From Streptomyces sp. ITFR-21 (GTDB taxonomy: Bacteria > Actinomycetota > Actinomycetes > Streptomycetales > Streptomycetaceae), in NCBI RefSeq assembly GCF_031844685.1, contig NZ_CP134605.1:2562001-2626000 (forward strand): a stretch of 64,000 bases of DNA, given 5' to 3'. A program made the position numbers and the translations under genes. The stretch's first letter is position 1. Each line of letters begins with the position of its first letter. Below the pieces are notes generated by a model, which saw only the letters and a list, made by a program, of their open reading frames with translations, ran no database searches and was not told the DNA's origin. Below, piece by piece: positions 54,263 to 63,186 of the stretch.

Positions 54263-55645
54263 CTAGCTCTCGTCCCGTTCTCCCGAACGGGTTCGCGCCA
54301 CCACCGCGGTGACAGGCTCACGCGGCGCCGCCCGCCCGCCCGCCGGCCCACCGACCGCCCGCACCGGCGCACCCGCCGGTCCGTGCGCGGACCCGGCGCC
54401 GGACCCGCCCGCCGACACGGCGACGATCCGTCCCGGCGCGGCCGGCCGGCCGCGCCCGCCGGTCAGCAGCAGTCCGGCCAGCGCCGCCGCGGCCAGCACG
54501 ATCACCGCGGCGCCGTACTCCCGGGCGGTGGCCAGCAGGCCGCCGCCGTGCACCACCAGCACCCCGCCGACGACCGCCGGCACGCCCATGCCCAGGTACG
54601 ACACCACGTACAGCAGCGACAGCACCCCGGCCCGCTCGTGCGCCTCCACCACCGGCACCACCAGCCGGATACCGCCCTGGAAGCCGCTGCCGAAGCCGAA
54701 CCCGGCCACCGCGGTACCGACGAAGAAGCCGGTGACCGAGGCCGTACCGCCGGCGCCGGAGCCGATCGAGACCAGGGTGATCGCGATGCCCGCGATCAGC
54801 GTGAGGACGCCGAGCACCATGACCGTACGCGTCGGGGCGGTCCGCAGCAGCAGCACGGACAGCGCGCCCGCGGCGGCCAGCACGAACAGGCCGAGACCGC
54901 CGTAGACCACCGAGTGCGAGTGGACGAGGGTCGCGGTGATCGCCGGGGCGAGCGCCCCGTAGAAGCCGGCCAGCGCCCAGACCGCGAACAGCACCGGCAC
55001 CGCGACGGCGACCGGGCCGCGGGCCGCCCGCGGCAGCCTGATCTCGGGCCTCATGGCGGCCAGCGCGCCGGGCCTGCGGCGCACCGGCTCGGCCAGCACG
55101 CCCACGCCCACCGCCTGGAGCGCCAAGACCGCGAGCAGCAGCAGGTAGACCAGGCGGGTCGGCGCGGGCAGGTACTGCACCACCAGGCCGGACACCAGCG
55201 CGCCGGTGGCGGTGCCGGTGGCGGGCGCGAAGGAGTTGGCGACGGCGCCGCGCACCCGGTCGATGTCCAGCAGCGCGGCCCCGATCGCGCCGAGCGCGGC
55301 GCCGGTGGACACGCCCTGGACCACCCGGGCGGTCAGCAGCGCGTCGACGCTGCCCGCGCGGGCGAACACCAGCATCGCGACCGCCTGGCCGGCGAGCGCG
55401 GCGAAGAGCACCGGGCGGCGCCCGACGTGGTCGGAGATCCGGCCGAAGACCAGCAGCGCGGCCAGCACGGCGAGCGCGTACACGCCGAAGACGACGGTGG
55501 TGGTGATCGGGGAGAAGCCCCATTCCCGCTGGTAGACCGCGTAGAGCGGGGTCGGCGCGCTGGAGGCGGCGAGCAGCGAGACGACGATCGAGGTGAGGAG
55601 GGCGAGCGAGGGGGTCGGGCCGAGTCGGAAACGGCTGTCGGTCAT
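54263..55645 (-). CDS. MFS transporter, 12-helix type
   Basis: 460 residues. SAPTPLYAVYQREWGFSP in helix 1, motif A FGRISDHVGRRPVLF and helix 4 ARVVQGVSTGAALGAIGAAL are typical drug-efflux signs. The last about 60 residues are a Gly/Ala/Arg-rich tail. Its promoter region carries a perfect TetR palindrome (55704), so it is probably induced by a TetR ligand. Confidence 0.9.
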   Translation of the reverse strand: MTDSRFRLGPTPSLALLTSIVVSLLAASSAPTPLYAVYQREWGFSPITTTVVFGVYALAVLAALLVFGRISDHVGRRPVLFAALAGQAVAMLVFARAGSVDALLTARVVQGVSTGAALGAIGAALLDIDRVRGAVANSFAPATGTATGALVSGLVVQYLPAPTRLVYLLLLAVLALQAVGVGVLAEPVRRRPGALAAMRPEIRLPRAARGPVAVAVPVLFAVWALAGFYGALAPAITATLVHSHSVVYGGLGLFVLAAAGALSVLLLRTAPTRTVMVLGVLTLIAGIAITLVSIGSGAGGTASVTGFFVGTAVAGFGFGSGFQGGIRLVVPVVEAHERAGVLSLLYVVSYLGMGVPAVVGGVLVVHGGGLLATAREYGAAVIVLAAAALAGLLLTGGRGRPAAPGRIVAVSAGGSGAGSAHGPAGAPVRAVGGPAGGRAAPREPVTAVVARTRSGERDES

Positions 55646-55703
55646 GGGGGTGGCTCCTGATCACCGAGTGGTGCTGGGTGGAACAGCCTGGCGGGCAGGA
55701 CAT

Positions 55704-55719
55704 TAGACAGACCTGTCTA
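55704..55719. promoter_or_regulatory. TetR operator-like palindrome, copy 2
   Basis: TAGACAG-AC-CTGTCTA, perfect 7-bp arms, 58 bp upstream of the MFS start at 55645. It is the best of the three copies. Confidence 0.8.
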
Positions 55720-55798
55720 CTCATGTCAAACGAACCATTGTCTCCGCAGCTCAGCAATCAGCACGACCGGTCTGCCAACCACGATGCGACGCGTGAGT

Positions 55799-55814
55799 AA
55801 GACAGAGTTGTCTA
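55799..55814. promoter_or_regulatory. TetR operator-like palindrome, copy 3, before the ligase pair
   Basis: AAGACAGAGTTGTCTA matches copy 2 at 13 of 16 positions and lies 140 bp upstream of the phosphoesterase start at 55955, on the other side of the divergent region. Confidence 0.6.
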
Positions 55815-55954
55815 CTACCACGGCCAACCGACTCGGCCCGTTCTGCCCGGTTTACGGATCCGGTCGGCGGACAGGCGCACGGTCGGGACGGGCGGGCGGA
55901 GGAACGGCGGAGGAACGGCGGGAAACCGCGGACAGAGCGGGTGAGGAGGCGGCG

Positions 55955-56647
55955 ATGGCACCCAAGGACGGTTCGCCGGACGCGCTGGCCGAGTACCGGC
56001 GCAGGCGGGACTTCGCGAAGACCCCGGAGCCGGGCCCGGACTCCGCGCCGGGAGGCGGGAGCGGTTCCGGCGCGACGGGTTCCGCGCCCGCATTCGTCGT
56101 ACAGATCCACGACGCGAGCAGGATGCACTTCGACTTCCGGCTGGAGGTCGGCGGCGCCCTCGCCTCCTGGGCGGTGCCCAAAGGCCCCTCGCCCGACCCG
56201 CGGAAGAAGCGGCTCGCCGTGCCCACCGAGGACCACCCGCTGGACTACCGGCACTTCGAGGGGGTCATCGCCCGCGGCGAGTACGGCGGCGGGACGGTGA
56301 TCGTGTGGGACGAGGGCGGCTACCGCAATCTCAGCACGGACCGTTCCGGCGCCGAGATACCCTTCGCCGACGCGCTGCACACGGGCCACGCCTCCTTCCG
56401 GCTGGACGGCGCCAAGCTGCACGGCGCCTACGCGCTCACCCGGATCCGCGACAGCCGCGGGCAGGGCGAGGCGTGGCTGCTGGTCAAGGAGGCCGACCGG
56501 TGGGCTGCCCCGGGCCGCGGCACGCCCGATCCGCACCGGGCCCGCTCGGTGCTGAGCGGGCGCACCCTGCGGCAGGTGGCGGCGGAGACAGCGGGCGCTG
56601 CGGGGGGCGCCGCCGGGGGCGCCGGGGCCGGGCGGGCCGCCCGATGA
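55955..56647 (+). CDS. LigD-type 3'-phosphoesterase domain protein
   Basis: 230 residues. The phosphoesterase domain is clear: FVVQIHDASRMHFDFRLEVG with the catalytic His/Asp pair, LASWAVPKGPS, EDHPLDYRHFEGVIARGEYG and TVIVWDEGGY. In LigD this domain removes 3'-phosphate and ribonucleotides during Ku-dependent end joining. Here it is a separate polypeptide, coupled by ATGA overlap to the ligase. No polymerase domain or ku gene is in the window. ATG at 55955 follows GAGGAGG. Confidence 0.9.
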   Translation: MAPKDGSPDALAEYRRRRDFAKTPEPGPDSAPGGGSGSGATGSAPAFVVQIHDASRMHFDFRLEVGGALASWAVPKGPSPDPRKKRLAVPTEDHPLDYRHFEGVIARGEYGGGTVIVWDEGGYRNLSTDRSGAEIPFADALHTGHASFRLDGAKLHGAYALTRIRDSRGQGEAWLLVKEADRWAAPGRGTPDPHRARSVLSGRTLRQVAAETAGAAGGAAGGAGAGRAAR

Positions 56648-57741
56648 GCTCCCGGGGCACGCCGGGCGGGGGCCGGCCGCCGGGCGGGGCCGCGGGCGGG
56701 CTGCCGGCGGCGCTCGACCGGCTTCCCGCAGCCCAGCGGGCGCGGCTGCGCCCCGCGCCCGAGGACCGTTCCACGCTGGCCGACCGGCCGATGCTGGCCA
56801 CCCTCAGCGACCGCCGCGCCTTCGACGACCGCTGGCTCTTCGAACGGAAGCTGGACGGGGTACGCGCCCTGGCCGTACGCGACGGCGCCGGCGCCCGGCT
56901 GCTGTCCCGGACCGGGCGGGTGATGGACGGCACGTACCCGGAGGTGGTGGCCGCGCTGGCCGCGCAGGAGTGCGGCGACTTCGTGGCGGACGGCGAGATC
57001 GTCGCGCTGCGGGACGGCCGGACCGACTTCTCGCTGTTGCAGCAGCGGATGGGCCTGACCGACCCGCGGGCGGTCCGGGCCAGTCCGGTCGCCGTCTTCT
57101 ACTACGTCTTCGACCTGCTCGTCCTCGACGGCTGGAACACCGGCGGCCTGCCGCAGCGCACCCGCAAGGCCCTGCTGCGCGGCGCCCTCGGCTTCCACGG
57201 CCCCCTGCGCAGCACCCCGCACCGCAACCACGTCGACGGCGACCTGCTCGCCGACGCCTGCGACAGGGGCTGGGAGGGCCTGATCGCCAAACGCGCCGAC
57301 GCCCCCTACCAGGCCCGGCGCTCCGCCGACTGGCTGAAGCTCAAGTGCGCGGCCGGACAGGAGTTCGTGATCGGCGGCTTCACCGAACCGGCCGGCAGCC
57401 GGACCGGCTTCGGCGCGCTGCTGATCGGCTACTACGACCACGGGGACGGCGGGGACAGCGCCCGCCTGCGGTACGCGGGCAAGGTCGGCACCGGCTACGA
57501 CCGGCGGACCCTGCTGACGCTGCGGGCCCGGCTGGATGCCCTGGCCCAGCCGCGCTCCCCCTTCGCCGACCCGGTCCGGGAACGCGCCCCGCGCTGGGTC
57601 CGCCCGGAGCTGGTCGCCCAGCTCGGCTTCAGCGAGTGGACCCGCGACGGGATGCTGCGCCACCCGCGCTTTCTGGGCCTGCGCGAGGACAGACGCCCGG
57701 CCGAAGTGGTCCGGGAATCCGCCCCCGGACAGCCCGGGTGA
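56644..57741 (+). CDS. ATP-dependent DNA ligase (LigD/LigC-like)
   Basis: 365 residues. The nucleotidyltransferase motif I is ERKLDGVRALAV, with the adenylated Lys; motif III FYYVFDLLVLDG, motif IV EGLIAKR and motif V DWLKLKC follow, then an OB-fold domain (GYYDHG, LRYAGKVGTGYDRRTL). It seals nicks using ATP and probably completes end joining started by the phosphoesterase upstream, with which it overlaps by 4 bp. About 40 N-terminal residues are disordered. Confidence 0.93.
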   Translation: MSSRGTPGGGRPPGGAAGGLPAALDRLPAAQRARLRPAPEDRSTLADRPMLATLSDRRAFDDRWLFERKLDGVRALAVRDGAGARLLSRTGRVMDGTYPEVVAALAAQECGDFVADGEIVALRDGRTDFSLLQQRMGLTDPRAVRASPVAVFYYVFDLLVLDGWNTGGLPQRTRKALLRGALGFHGPLRSTPHRNHVDGDLLADACDRGWEGLIAKRADAPYQARRSADWLKLKCAAGQEFVIGGFTEPAGSRTGFGALLIGYYDHGDGGDSARLRYAGKVGTGYDRRTLLTLRARLDALAQPRSPFADPVRERAPRWVRPELVAQLGFSEWTRDGMLRHPRFLGLREDRRPAEVVRESAPGQPG

Positions 57742-57852
57742 GGGCGTGGCCTGGCCGAGGGCCGTGCCGCGACGCCCCCGGGGTGCCGGGCGCGCCGACA
57801 GCGCCGACACCGGCGGTACCGGCGGTACCGGCCGGGGGCCGGGTCGCGCGGG

Positions 57853-60800
57853 CTACAAATCCGGGGTCGCCGCCTCCAGACGCCGCCTGAGCGGAAGCAG
57901 CCGCTCGGGGTCCAGCGCGAGGAGGGAGCCGAACTGGACCAGCTCCGCCAGGACCGCCTCGGCGAGCGCGCCGTCCGGGGCGCACGCCAGGAAGCGGTCC
58001 AGTTCGGCGGCGGCCTCGTCCCACGCGCCGAGCACACAGCGCAGGCTCATCAGCCCGCCCCGCGCGGCCATCGCGCGGGGACCGCCCGCCGCGACGAGCC
58101 CGGCGAACAGTTCGGCGGCCCGCGCCCAGTGCCGGTCCGCCCCCGGGCGGCCCAGCGCGTGCAGCGCCACGGCCAGCCGGACGTGGTCCGCACCCTGCGC
58201 CGAACCGTCCGCCGCCCTGCGGGCCAGGTCGGCCAGCGCCTCCTCGTACCGGCCCAGGCGCAGCAGGACCGAGCCCCGGTGCACCAGGATCCGCTCGGCG
58301 AGGGGGTCCAGCGCGATCGCGCGGTCGAAGTCGGCCAGCGCGGCCTCGAAGCGGCCCATGGTCCGCAGGAGTTCACCGCGGTCGGCGTAGTGCCGGCTCC
58401 GGTCCGGTGCCAGCGCGACCGCGCGGTCCAGGTCGGCGAGGGCGGACGGGAACCGCCGCAGCGACTGGAGCAGCTTCCCGCGCCGGACGAACGCCCAGTC
58501 CTGCTCGGGCGCCAGCTCGACGGCCCGGTCGAAGTCCGCCAGCGCGCCGGCGCGGTCGCCCATCGCCTGGAGGGTACGGCCCCGCTCGTAGTGCGCCCGT
58601 CCGTCGTCCGGGCCCAGCGCGGCGGCCCGGTCGAACTCCGCGACGGACTCCCCGTACCGGCCCAGCTCACGGTGGAGGCGGCCACGCAGGAGGAAGGCCC
58701 AGCGGTAGCCGGGGTCGAGCGCGGTGGCGCGGTCGGAATCAGCGAACGCGTCGTCGTACCGGCCCGCCGCCATGTGGCAGACCCCGCGGCTGGTGAAAAC
58801 CCACGGGTTCGCCGGAGCGAGTCCCGCGGCCAGGTCGTGGCTGCGGCGGGCGTCGTCGTACCGGCCGCTGTCGCTGAGGGTCTGGCCGCGGATGACGAGG
58901 GCGCGCACGAACTCCGGATCGAGTTCGAGCGCGCGGTCGAACTCCGCGACGGCCTCCTCGTAGCGGCGCATGGCGCGCAGGGTCTCCCCCCGGGCGACCG
59001 CGACCCAGCGGCTGTCGGGGCCGAGCACGGCCGCGCGGTCGAAGTCGGCCAGTGACGCGTCGAGGCGCCGCAGCGCCCGGTAGGCCATGCCCCGCCGTTC
59101 GAGAGCCCCGCTCAGCTCCGGGTCCAGCCGCAGCGCCCGGGTGAAGCCGGCGACGGCCAGCTGGTGACGGCCCGTCAGTCGATAGGTCTCCGCCAGTCCG
59201 TAGTGCGCGCGGGCGTAGCCGTCGTCCAGTGCCAGCGCTTCGGCGAAGTCGGCCACCGCCTCCTCGTACCGCCGGTCGTTGCGGCGTTCGCGTCCCCGTA
59301 CGGCGTAGGCCAACCGGCGGCCCTCGCGGGGCAGTTCGGGGGCGGACAGCAGCCGGGTCAGCGCGGTGGACAGGCCGTCGGCGCCGCTGTCGGCCGCCTC
59401 CTGCAACCGCCGGCCCCAGGCGAGGACGGCCGGATCGTCGCCGTCCTGGCCCGCCCGGGTGAGGAGTCGGGCCCATCGGCGCAGGCCCTCCGTGCCGCCG
59501 TCGCAGGCGTGGACGGCATCCAGCAGGGCGGGCGCGAGAGCGGCGTGCGGGTCGGCGCACAGGCGGTGGTAGGTCTCGTCGTGGCGGTGTTCGCGCCAGC
59601 CACTGTCCCGCCACTGCCGCTCGGCGGGGACCCCGGACTCACGTTCGGCCCGCCACTGCCCGAACGCCTCGGCGAGACGCCGGTGCTGCCGCCGCCACCG
59701 GATGGGCGAGCGGGTGCGCTGGAGGCGCAGCATGGACGTGCGCACCACGTCGTGGTACTGGCTGCGCCCGCCCTGCCCGGTGACGAACGGCAGGCCGCGC
59801 AGCCACTCGTAGTCGCCGGCCGCGGCGTCAAACGTGGCGGCCCGGAAGACGTCCTCGTCCAGTTGCAGCGGCAGGGCGCAGTCCAGGGCGGCGGCCCGGC
59901 GGTCGGGGTCGGTGATCCACTTCAGGAAGCGTTCCACCGCGGTGCCCGAGGGGTCGCCGACGTCGCCGGGATCGTGCGGCCCGGACCTGGCCAGCAGGTC
60001 CACCAGCACCGGCAGGCGGCCGGTCAGTTCGAGGATGACGTCGGTCACCTGCTCGGCGGTGATCCCCCGGGCGGCCAGCAGGTCCCTGGCCTCCTCCTCG
60101 GTGAACACGTCCAGCGGCACCTGGGCGACCAGGTAGAGGTGGTCGCCCCACCAGCGGGGGTCCAGCCGCCCCTGGCCGGACAGGACCGCCACCACGTTGT
60201 CGGGCAGGCCGCCGTACTCCTCCCCCACCAGGACGTCCCGCAGCCACTCGCCGAGCACCGGGCCGGTCCGCTCCAGCACGTCGAAGAACAGCACCAGCCA
60301 CGGGCTGCGTTCGGCCGCTTCCGCCAGGTCCGCCAGGAACACCGGGGTCAGCACCCGCAGCGGCGACAGCACCAGCTGCACGTCGTCATGGCTGCGCAGC
60401 CGCGCCCCGACGGCGGCCCGCAACCGGTCGGCGGCCTGCGCGAGCTGCTGCGGGTCCAGCGCCCCGGCCAGCGCGCCCGCGCCGGGGACCAGGCCGAGGC
60501 CGGCCAGGCCGGCCTGCGCCAGGATCGTGCTCGACGCCGAGGGCTCGCCGCTTTCGCCGGTCTCGGCGCCCGCCGGCAGCGCCGGCCCGGACTCGGCCTC
60601 GTGGCGCCGCTGCCGGTACGTCGCGAGCTGCTTCTCGAACGTCCTGAGGGCGGCGCCCTGGCGGGCGAGTTGGACGGCGACGGCGGCCATGGCCTCCAGC
60701 GGGCTCTGCACGTCGTCGTCCACGTAGGCGGTCAGCGCCTCCCGGGCCCGCGCCGCGGCCTCCCACTGCCGCAGCAGGGAGGTCTTGCCCACCCCGGCGT

Positions 60801-60954
60801 TCCCGTGGACGTGGAACAGGTACTGGAAGGACTCGTCGGCCGGGTCCCGGCCCAGGTTCTCCCGGAACCCGGTCAGCTCCTCCCGCCGGCCGACGAACCC
60901 GGACGCCCGCCGCCGCCGGTTCAGATCCTGCCGCGACGCCCGCTGCTTGGCCAT
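57853..60954 (-). CDS. NTPase-TPR protein (STAND/AAA-like), 1033 residues
   Basis: Residues about 20-300 form a P-loop NTPase with Walker A HGNAGVGKTSLLRQW and a hydrophobic strand WLVLFFDVLERTG as likely Walker B (Asp). A winged-helix-like and linker region follows (about 300-560), then about eleven TPR units of 34 residues (about 580-950; for example RYEEAVAEFDRALELDPEFVR), and a C-terminal helical domain. This is the layout of STAND signalling or scaffolding ATPases, in which TPRs sense a partner. No effector domain is fused, and no toxin, protease or nuclease gene is adjacent. ATG at 60952-60954. The substrate is unknown. Confidence 0.85.
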   Translation of the reverse strand: MAKQRASRQDLNRRRRASGFVGRREELTGFRENLGRDPADESFQYLFHVHGNAGVGKTSLLRQWEAAARAREALTAYVDDDVQSPLEAMAAVAVQLARQGAALRTFEKQLATYRQRRHEAESGPALPAGAETGESGEPSASSTILAQAGLAGLGLVPGAGALAGALDPQQLAQAADRLRAAVGARLRSHDDVQLVLSPLRVLTPVFLADLAEAAERSPWLVLFFDVLERTGPVLGEWLRDVLVGEEYGGLPDNVVAVLSGQGRLDPRWWGDHLYLVAQVPLDVFTEEEARDLLAARGITAEQVTDVILELTGRLPVLVDLLARSGPHDPGDVGDPSGTAVERFLKWITDPDRRAAALDCALPLQLDEDVFRAATFDAAAGDYEWLRGLPFVTGQGGRSQYHDVVRTSMLRLQRTRSPIRWRRQHRRLAEAFGQWRAERESGVPAERQWRDSGWREHRHDETYHRLCADPHAALAPALLDAVHACDGGTEGLRRWARLLTRAGQDGDDPAVLAWGRRLQEAADSGADGLSTALTRLLSAPELPREGRRLAYAVRGRERRNDRRYEEAVADFAEALALDDGYARAHYGLAETYRLTGRHQLAVAGFTRALRLDPELSGALERRGMAYRALRRLDASLADFDRAAVLGPDSRWVAVARGETLRAMRRYEEAVAEFDRALELDPEFVRALVIRGQTLSDSGRYDDARRSHDLAAGLAPANPWVFTSRGVCHMAAGRYDDAFADSDRATALDPGYRWAFLLRGRLHRELGRYGESVAEFDRAAALGPDDGRAHYERGRTLQAMGDRAGALADFDRAVELAPEQDWAFVRRGKLLQSLRRFPSALADLDRAVALAPDRSRHYADRGELLRTMGRFEAALADFDRAIALDPLAERILVHRGSVLLRLGRYEEALADLARRAADGSAQGADHVRLAVALHALGRPGADRHWARAAELFAGLVAAGGPRAMAARGGLMSLRCVLGAWDEAAAELDRFLACAPDGALAEAVLAELVQFGSLLALDPERLLPLRRRLEAATPDL

Positions 60955-61105
60955 TCCCGCGTCACCCCCTGCGCCCAGCATGCCGCGCGACCGGTCCCGG
61001 CTGCCAGCGGCCCGTGAAGGCCGGTGCGCACCGGCACGCGGTCCGCAACGGGGCTCGGGCGGTCGGGGCCCGGGGGTCACGGGGCTCCAGGGCCAAGGGA
61101 CTTGG

Positions 61106-61133
61106 GGGCTGCGGGCTGCGGGCTGCGGGCTGC
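61106..61133. repeat. GGGCTGC heptamer x4
   Basis: Four exact tandem GGGCTGC units, lying at the truncated 3' end of the metallophosphoesterase remnant. Seven is not a multiple of three, so copy changes here would shift a frame. Confidence 0.9.
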
Positions 61134-61199
61134 GGGCCAGGGGGCCACGCCGCTGGCGCGCGGGTGCGGCGGTCGGGTGGGGCGAACGCGGGCGCTGCG

Positions 61200-61888
61200 C
61201 CCCGCGGAGCAGGAGTTCCGCGTTGCGGTCCTTCCTCGTGCCCGCGCGGGCTTCCTGGACGCCGCCGACGGTGGCGGCGAGGCCGGGGGCGTTGTAGGAC
61301 AACCCGCGGTAGGGGGAGGCGAGTCCGGTGGCGGACAGGTCGTCGAGGTCGGTGCGGTAGGGGGCCGGGGACTCGACGAGGGTGACGAAGAGCGACAGCG
61401 CCTCCTGGACCCGCCAGGAGCCGGGCGAGCCGACCCGCAGGAACTCCGTCCGCAGCGGGCTCCGCACGTCGGCCATGTGCAGGTCGGTGATCTGCGCGAA
61501 GCAGGCCAGCGGGGTGCGCCGGTCGGAGCGGCCGGACCTGGCCGCGGCGAGCTCGGACCGCACGGCCACCGGCCAGCCGGGGCCCTCGACGATCCGCCGG
61601 TAGCCGCCGGAGCCGGCCAGCCGGGCGGTGCTGTCGAGCGTGGTCAGGCCGTACGGGGCCGGGCGTCCGGCGGCGGGCGGGTCGGCACGGGGCAGGCGCG
61701 CGGGGGCCGCGGCGGCGATGGATCGGCGGTCGGGGCGGCGGCCTGGGCGGCCGGGCCGGGTCGGACGCGGCGGCGCTGTCCCGGCCCCGGCCGGCCGGCA
61801 GCGACCACGCGGTTCCGGCACCGGCGACGGCGGCCCCGGAGGCGAGGAGGAAGCGGCGGCGGTCGAAGGGGGATCGTGTCCCGTCCAT
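61200..61888 (-). pseudogene. Frameshifted and truncated Tat-secreted metallophosphoesterase
   Basis: ATG at 61886-61888 opens MDGTRSPFDRRRFLLASGAA, a twin-arginine signal (RRRFL) with the usual Ala-rich helix. Near 61715-61740 the similarity moves to a second frame, continuing PAPYGLTTLDSTARLAG, LACFAQITDLHMADVRSP with the first metal-binding Asp-x-His, and GSWRVQEALSLFVTLVESPA. It then stops near 61200, before the GDN and GNH metal motifs. It resembles the streptomycete TIGR03767-type phosphoesterases. The start and the missing second half show that it is non-functional. Confidence 0.75.
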
Positions 61889-62145
61889 GAGGGGCCTCCG
61901 GCGCCGTACCGCCCTGGTCCGCGGCGGCGCCACGTCACTGAACCGACTGTCTCGTTGACAGCCTCAGTGGTCGTGATGACCGGAACGTGAACAGCGCCGG
62001 AACGTGCAAGGCCCATCATTCGTCGCCGCAGGGCCCGGGGGCCGTCATCGGGGCGACGGGAGGTGGCGGGCGGCGAAAGCTCCAGGTCGACGGTGCCGAC
62101 CTGAACCTTTCCGAGGTCCGAGCGGGGGTGCAGGGGCGGGGCGGG

Positions 62146-63069
62146 TCACTTCACGGCAACGTAGACGGTGTTGGTGGCGGTCCGCTCCTGGAGCGGGTTG
62201 TCGAACCCGACGACGTGCGCCGCCGTCCGGGGGAAGACCTCGGCGAGCGCGGCGCCGAACTCCTTGTCCGGCGGGTCGTTGGACCACAGCGCGAACACGC
62301 CCCCGGGCAGCAGCAGTTCGGCGAGGGCGCGCAGCCCGGCGGGCCGGTAGAGCGCGGCATGGCGCGGATGCAGGACGTGGCGCGGCGAGTGGTCGACGTC
62401 CAGCAGGACCGCGTGGAAGCGGCGGCCGGGGGCCTGGGGGTCGAAGCCGCCGGGGCCGCCGGCGGCGGCCGGGCCGGCGGGGGCGGCCCCGGCAGGGGCG
62501 GCCCGGTCGGCTGCCGGGTCGGCGGCCCGGTCCGCGGCCTGGGCGTCGGAGGGGTCGGCCGGGCCGGCGGTCCCGGCGGTCCCGGCGGTCCCGGCGGTCC
62601 CGGCGGTCCCGGCGGTTCCGGCGGTTCCGGCGTCGGCAGGATCGGCGCTGGAAGGGCCGACCCGGTGCGCGGCCATCGCGAAGAAGTCGCCCCGGACGAG
62701 TCGGCAGCGGGGGTCCCCCGCGAGGCCCGCGCCCAGCGGGACCAGCCCCCGGCGGTGCCAGTCGATCACCTCGGCGAGCGCGTCCACCACGATCAGCGAG
62801 CGCACCCGGGGGTCGTCCAGCGCGGCCCGCGCGGTGTACCCGAGGCCGAGCCCGCCCACCACCACGTCCAGTGCGGCGCCGGCCGCCTCGGCGAGACCGA
62901 GCCGGGTCAGCGCGACCTCGCCCGAGGTGAAGAGGCTGGACATCAGGAACTCGTCGCCGAGCTTCACCTCGTACACGTCCTCGCCGCTCGCCGGATCGCG
63001 TCTGCGCCGCAGGCTGATCTCGCCCATCGGCGTCGGCCGCCAGTCGATCTCCTCGAAACGTGCGCTCAT
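62146..63069 (-). CDS. Spermidine synthase-like methyltransferase-fold protein
   Basis: 307 residues. The nucleotide motif VVVGGLGLGYTARAAL and DALAEVIDWHRRGLVPLG resemble polyamine aminopropyltransferases, with LLDVDHSPRHVLHPRHAALY at the active-site position and GGVFALWSNDPPD after it. The usual Asp/Glu for putrescine binding cannot be confirmed, so substrate is open. Between the halves (about residues 140-200) is a Thr-Ala-Gly and Ala/Pro/Asp insert, encoded by the 9-bp repeat at 62569. ATG at 63067-63069. Confidence 0.78.
   Translation of the reverse strand: MSARFEEIDWRPTPMGEISLRRRRDPASGEDVYEVKLGDEFLMSSLFTSGEVALTRLGLAEAAGAALDVVVGGLGLGYTARAALDDPRVRSLIVVDALAEVIDWHRRGLVPLGAGLAGDPRCRLVRGDFFAMAAHRVGPSSADPADAGTAGTAGTAGTAGTAGTAGTAGPADPSDAQAADRAADPAADRAAPAGAAPAGPAAAGGPGGFDPQAPGRRFHAVLLDVDHSPRHVLHPRHAALYRPAGLRALAELLLPGGVFALWSNDPPDKEFGAALAEVFPRTAAHVVGFDNPLQERTATNTVYVAVK
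62569..62631. repeat. 9-bp tandem repeat inside the spermidine synthase-like gene
   Basis: GGTCCCGGC five times and GGTTCCGGC twice, in frame, encoding a Thr-Ala-Gly run in a loop of the protein. Confidence 0.9.
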
Positions 63070-63186
63070 CCGTCCACCCTTTCCACCGGGCCCCACACGG
63101 CCCTCCTGACCGAACCCTAGGTCGTCTTCCCTCCTGCGCCGTTCCGCCCGGCAGGCGGGGTCCGTCACGCTTCGGGGACAGAATGA

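Noticed and set aside
57853..61888. TPR-NTPase plus broken phosphoesterase considered as one long reverse gene because one frame runs through both.
   Set aside because: The frame between 60955 and 61200 is repeat-like and non-conserved; the NTPase has its own ATG and the phosphoesterase its own Tat signal.
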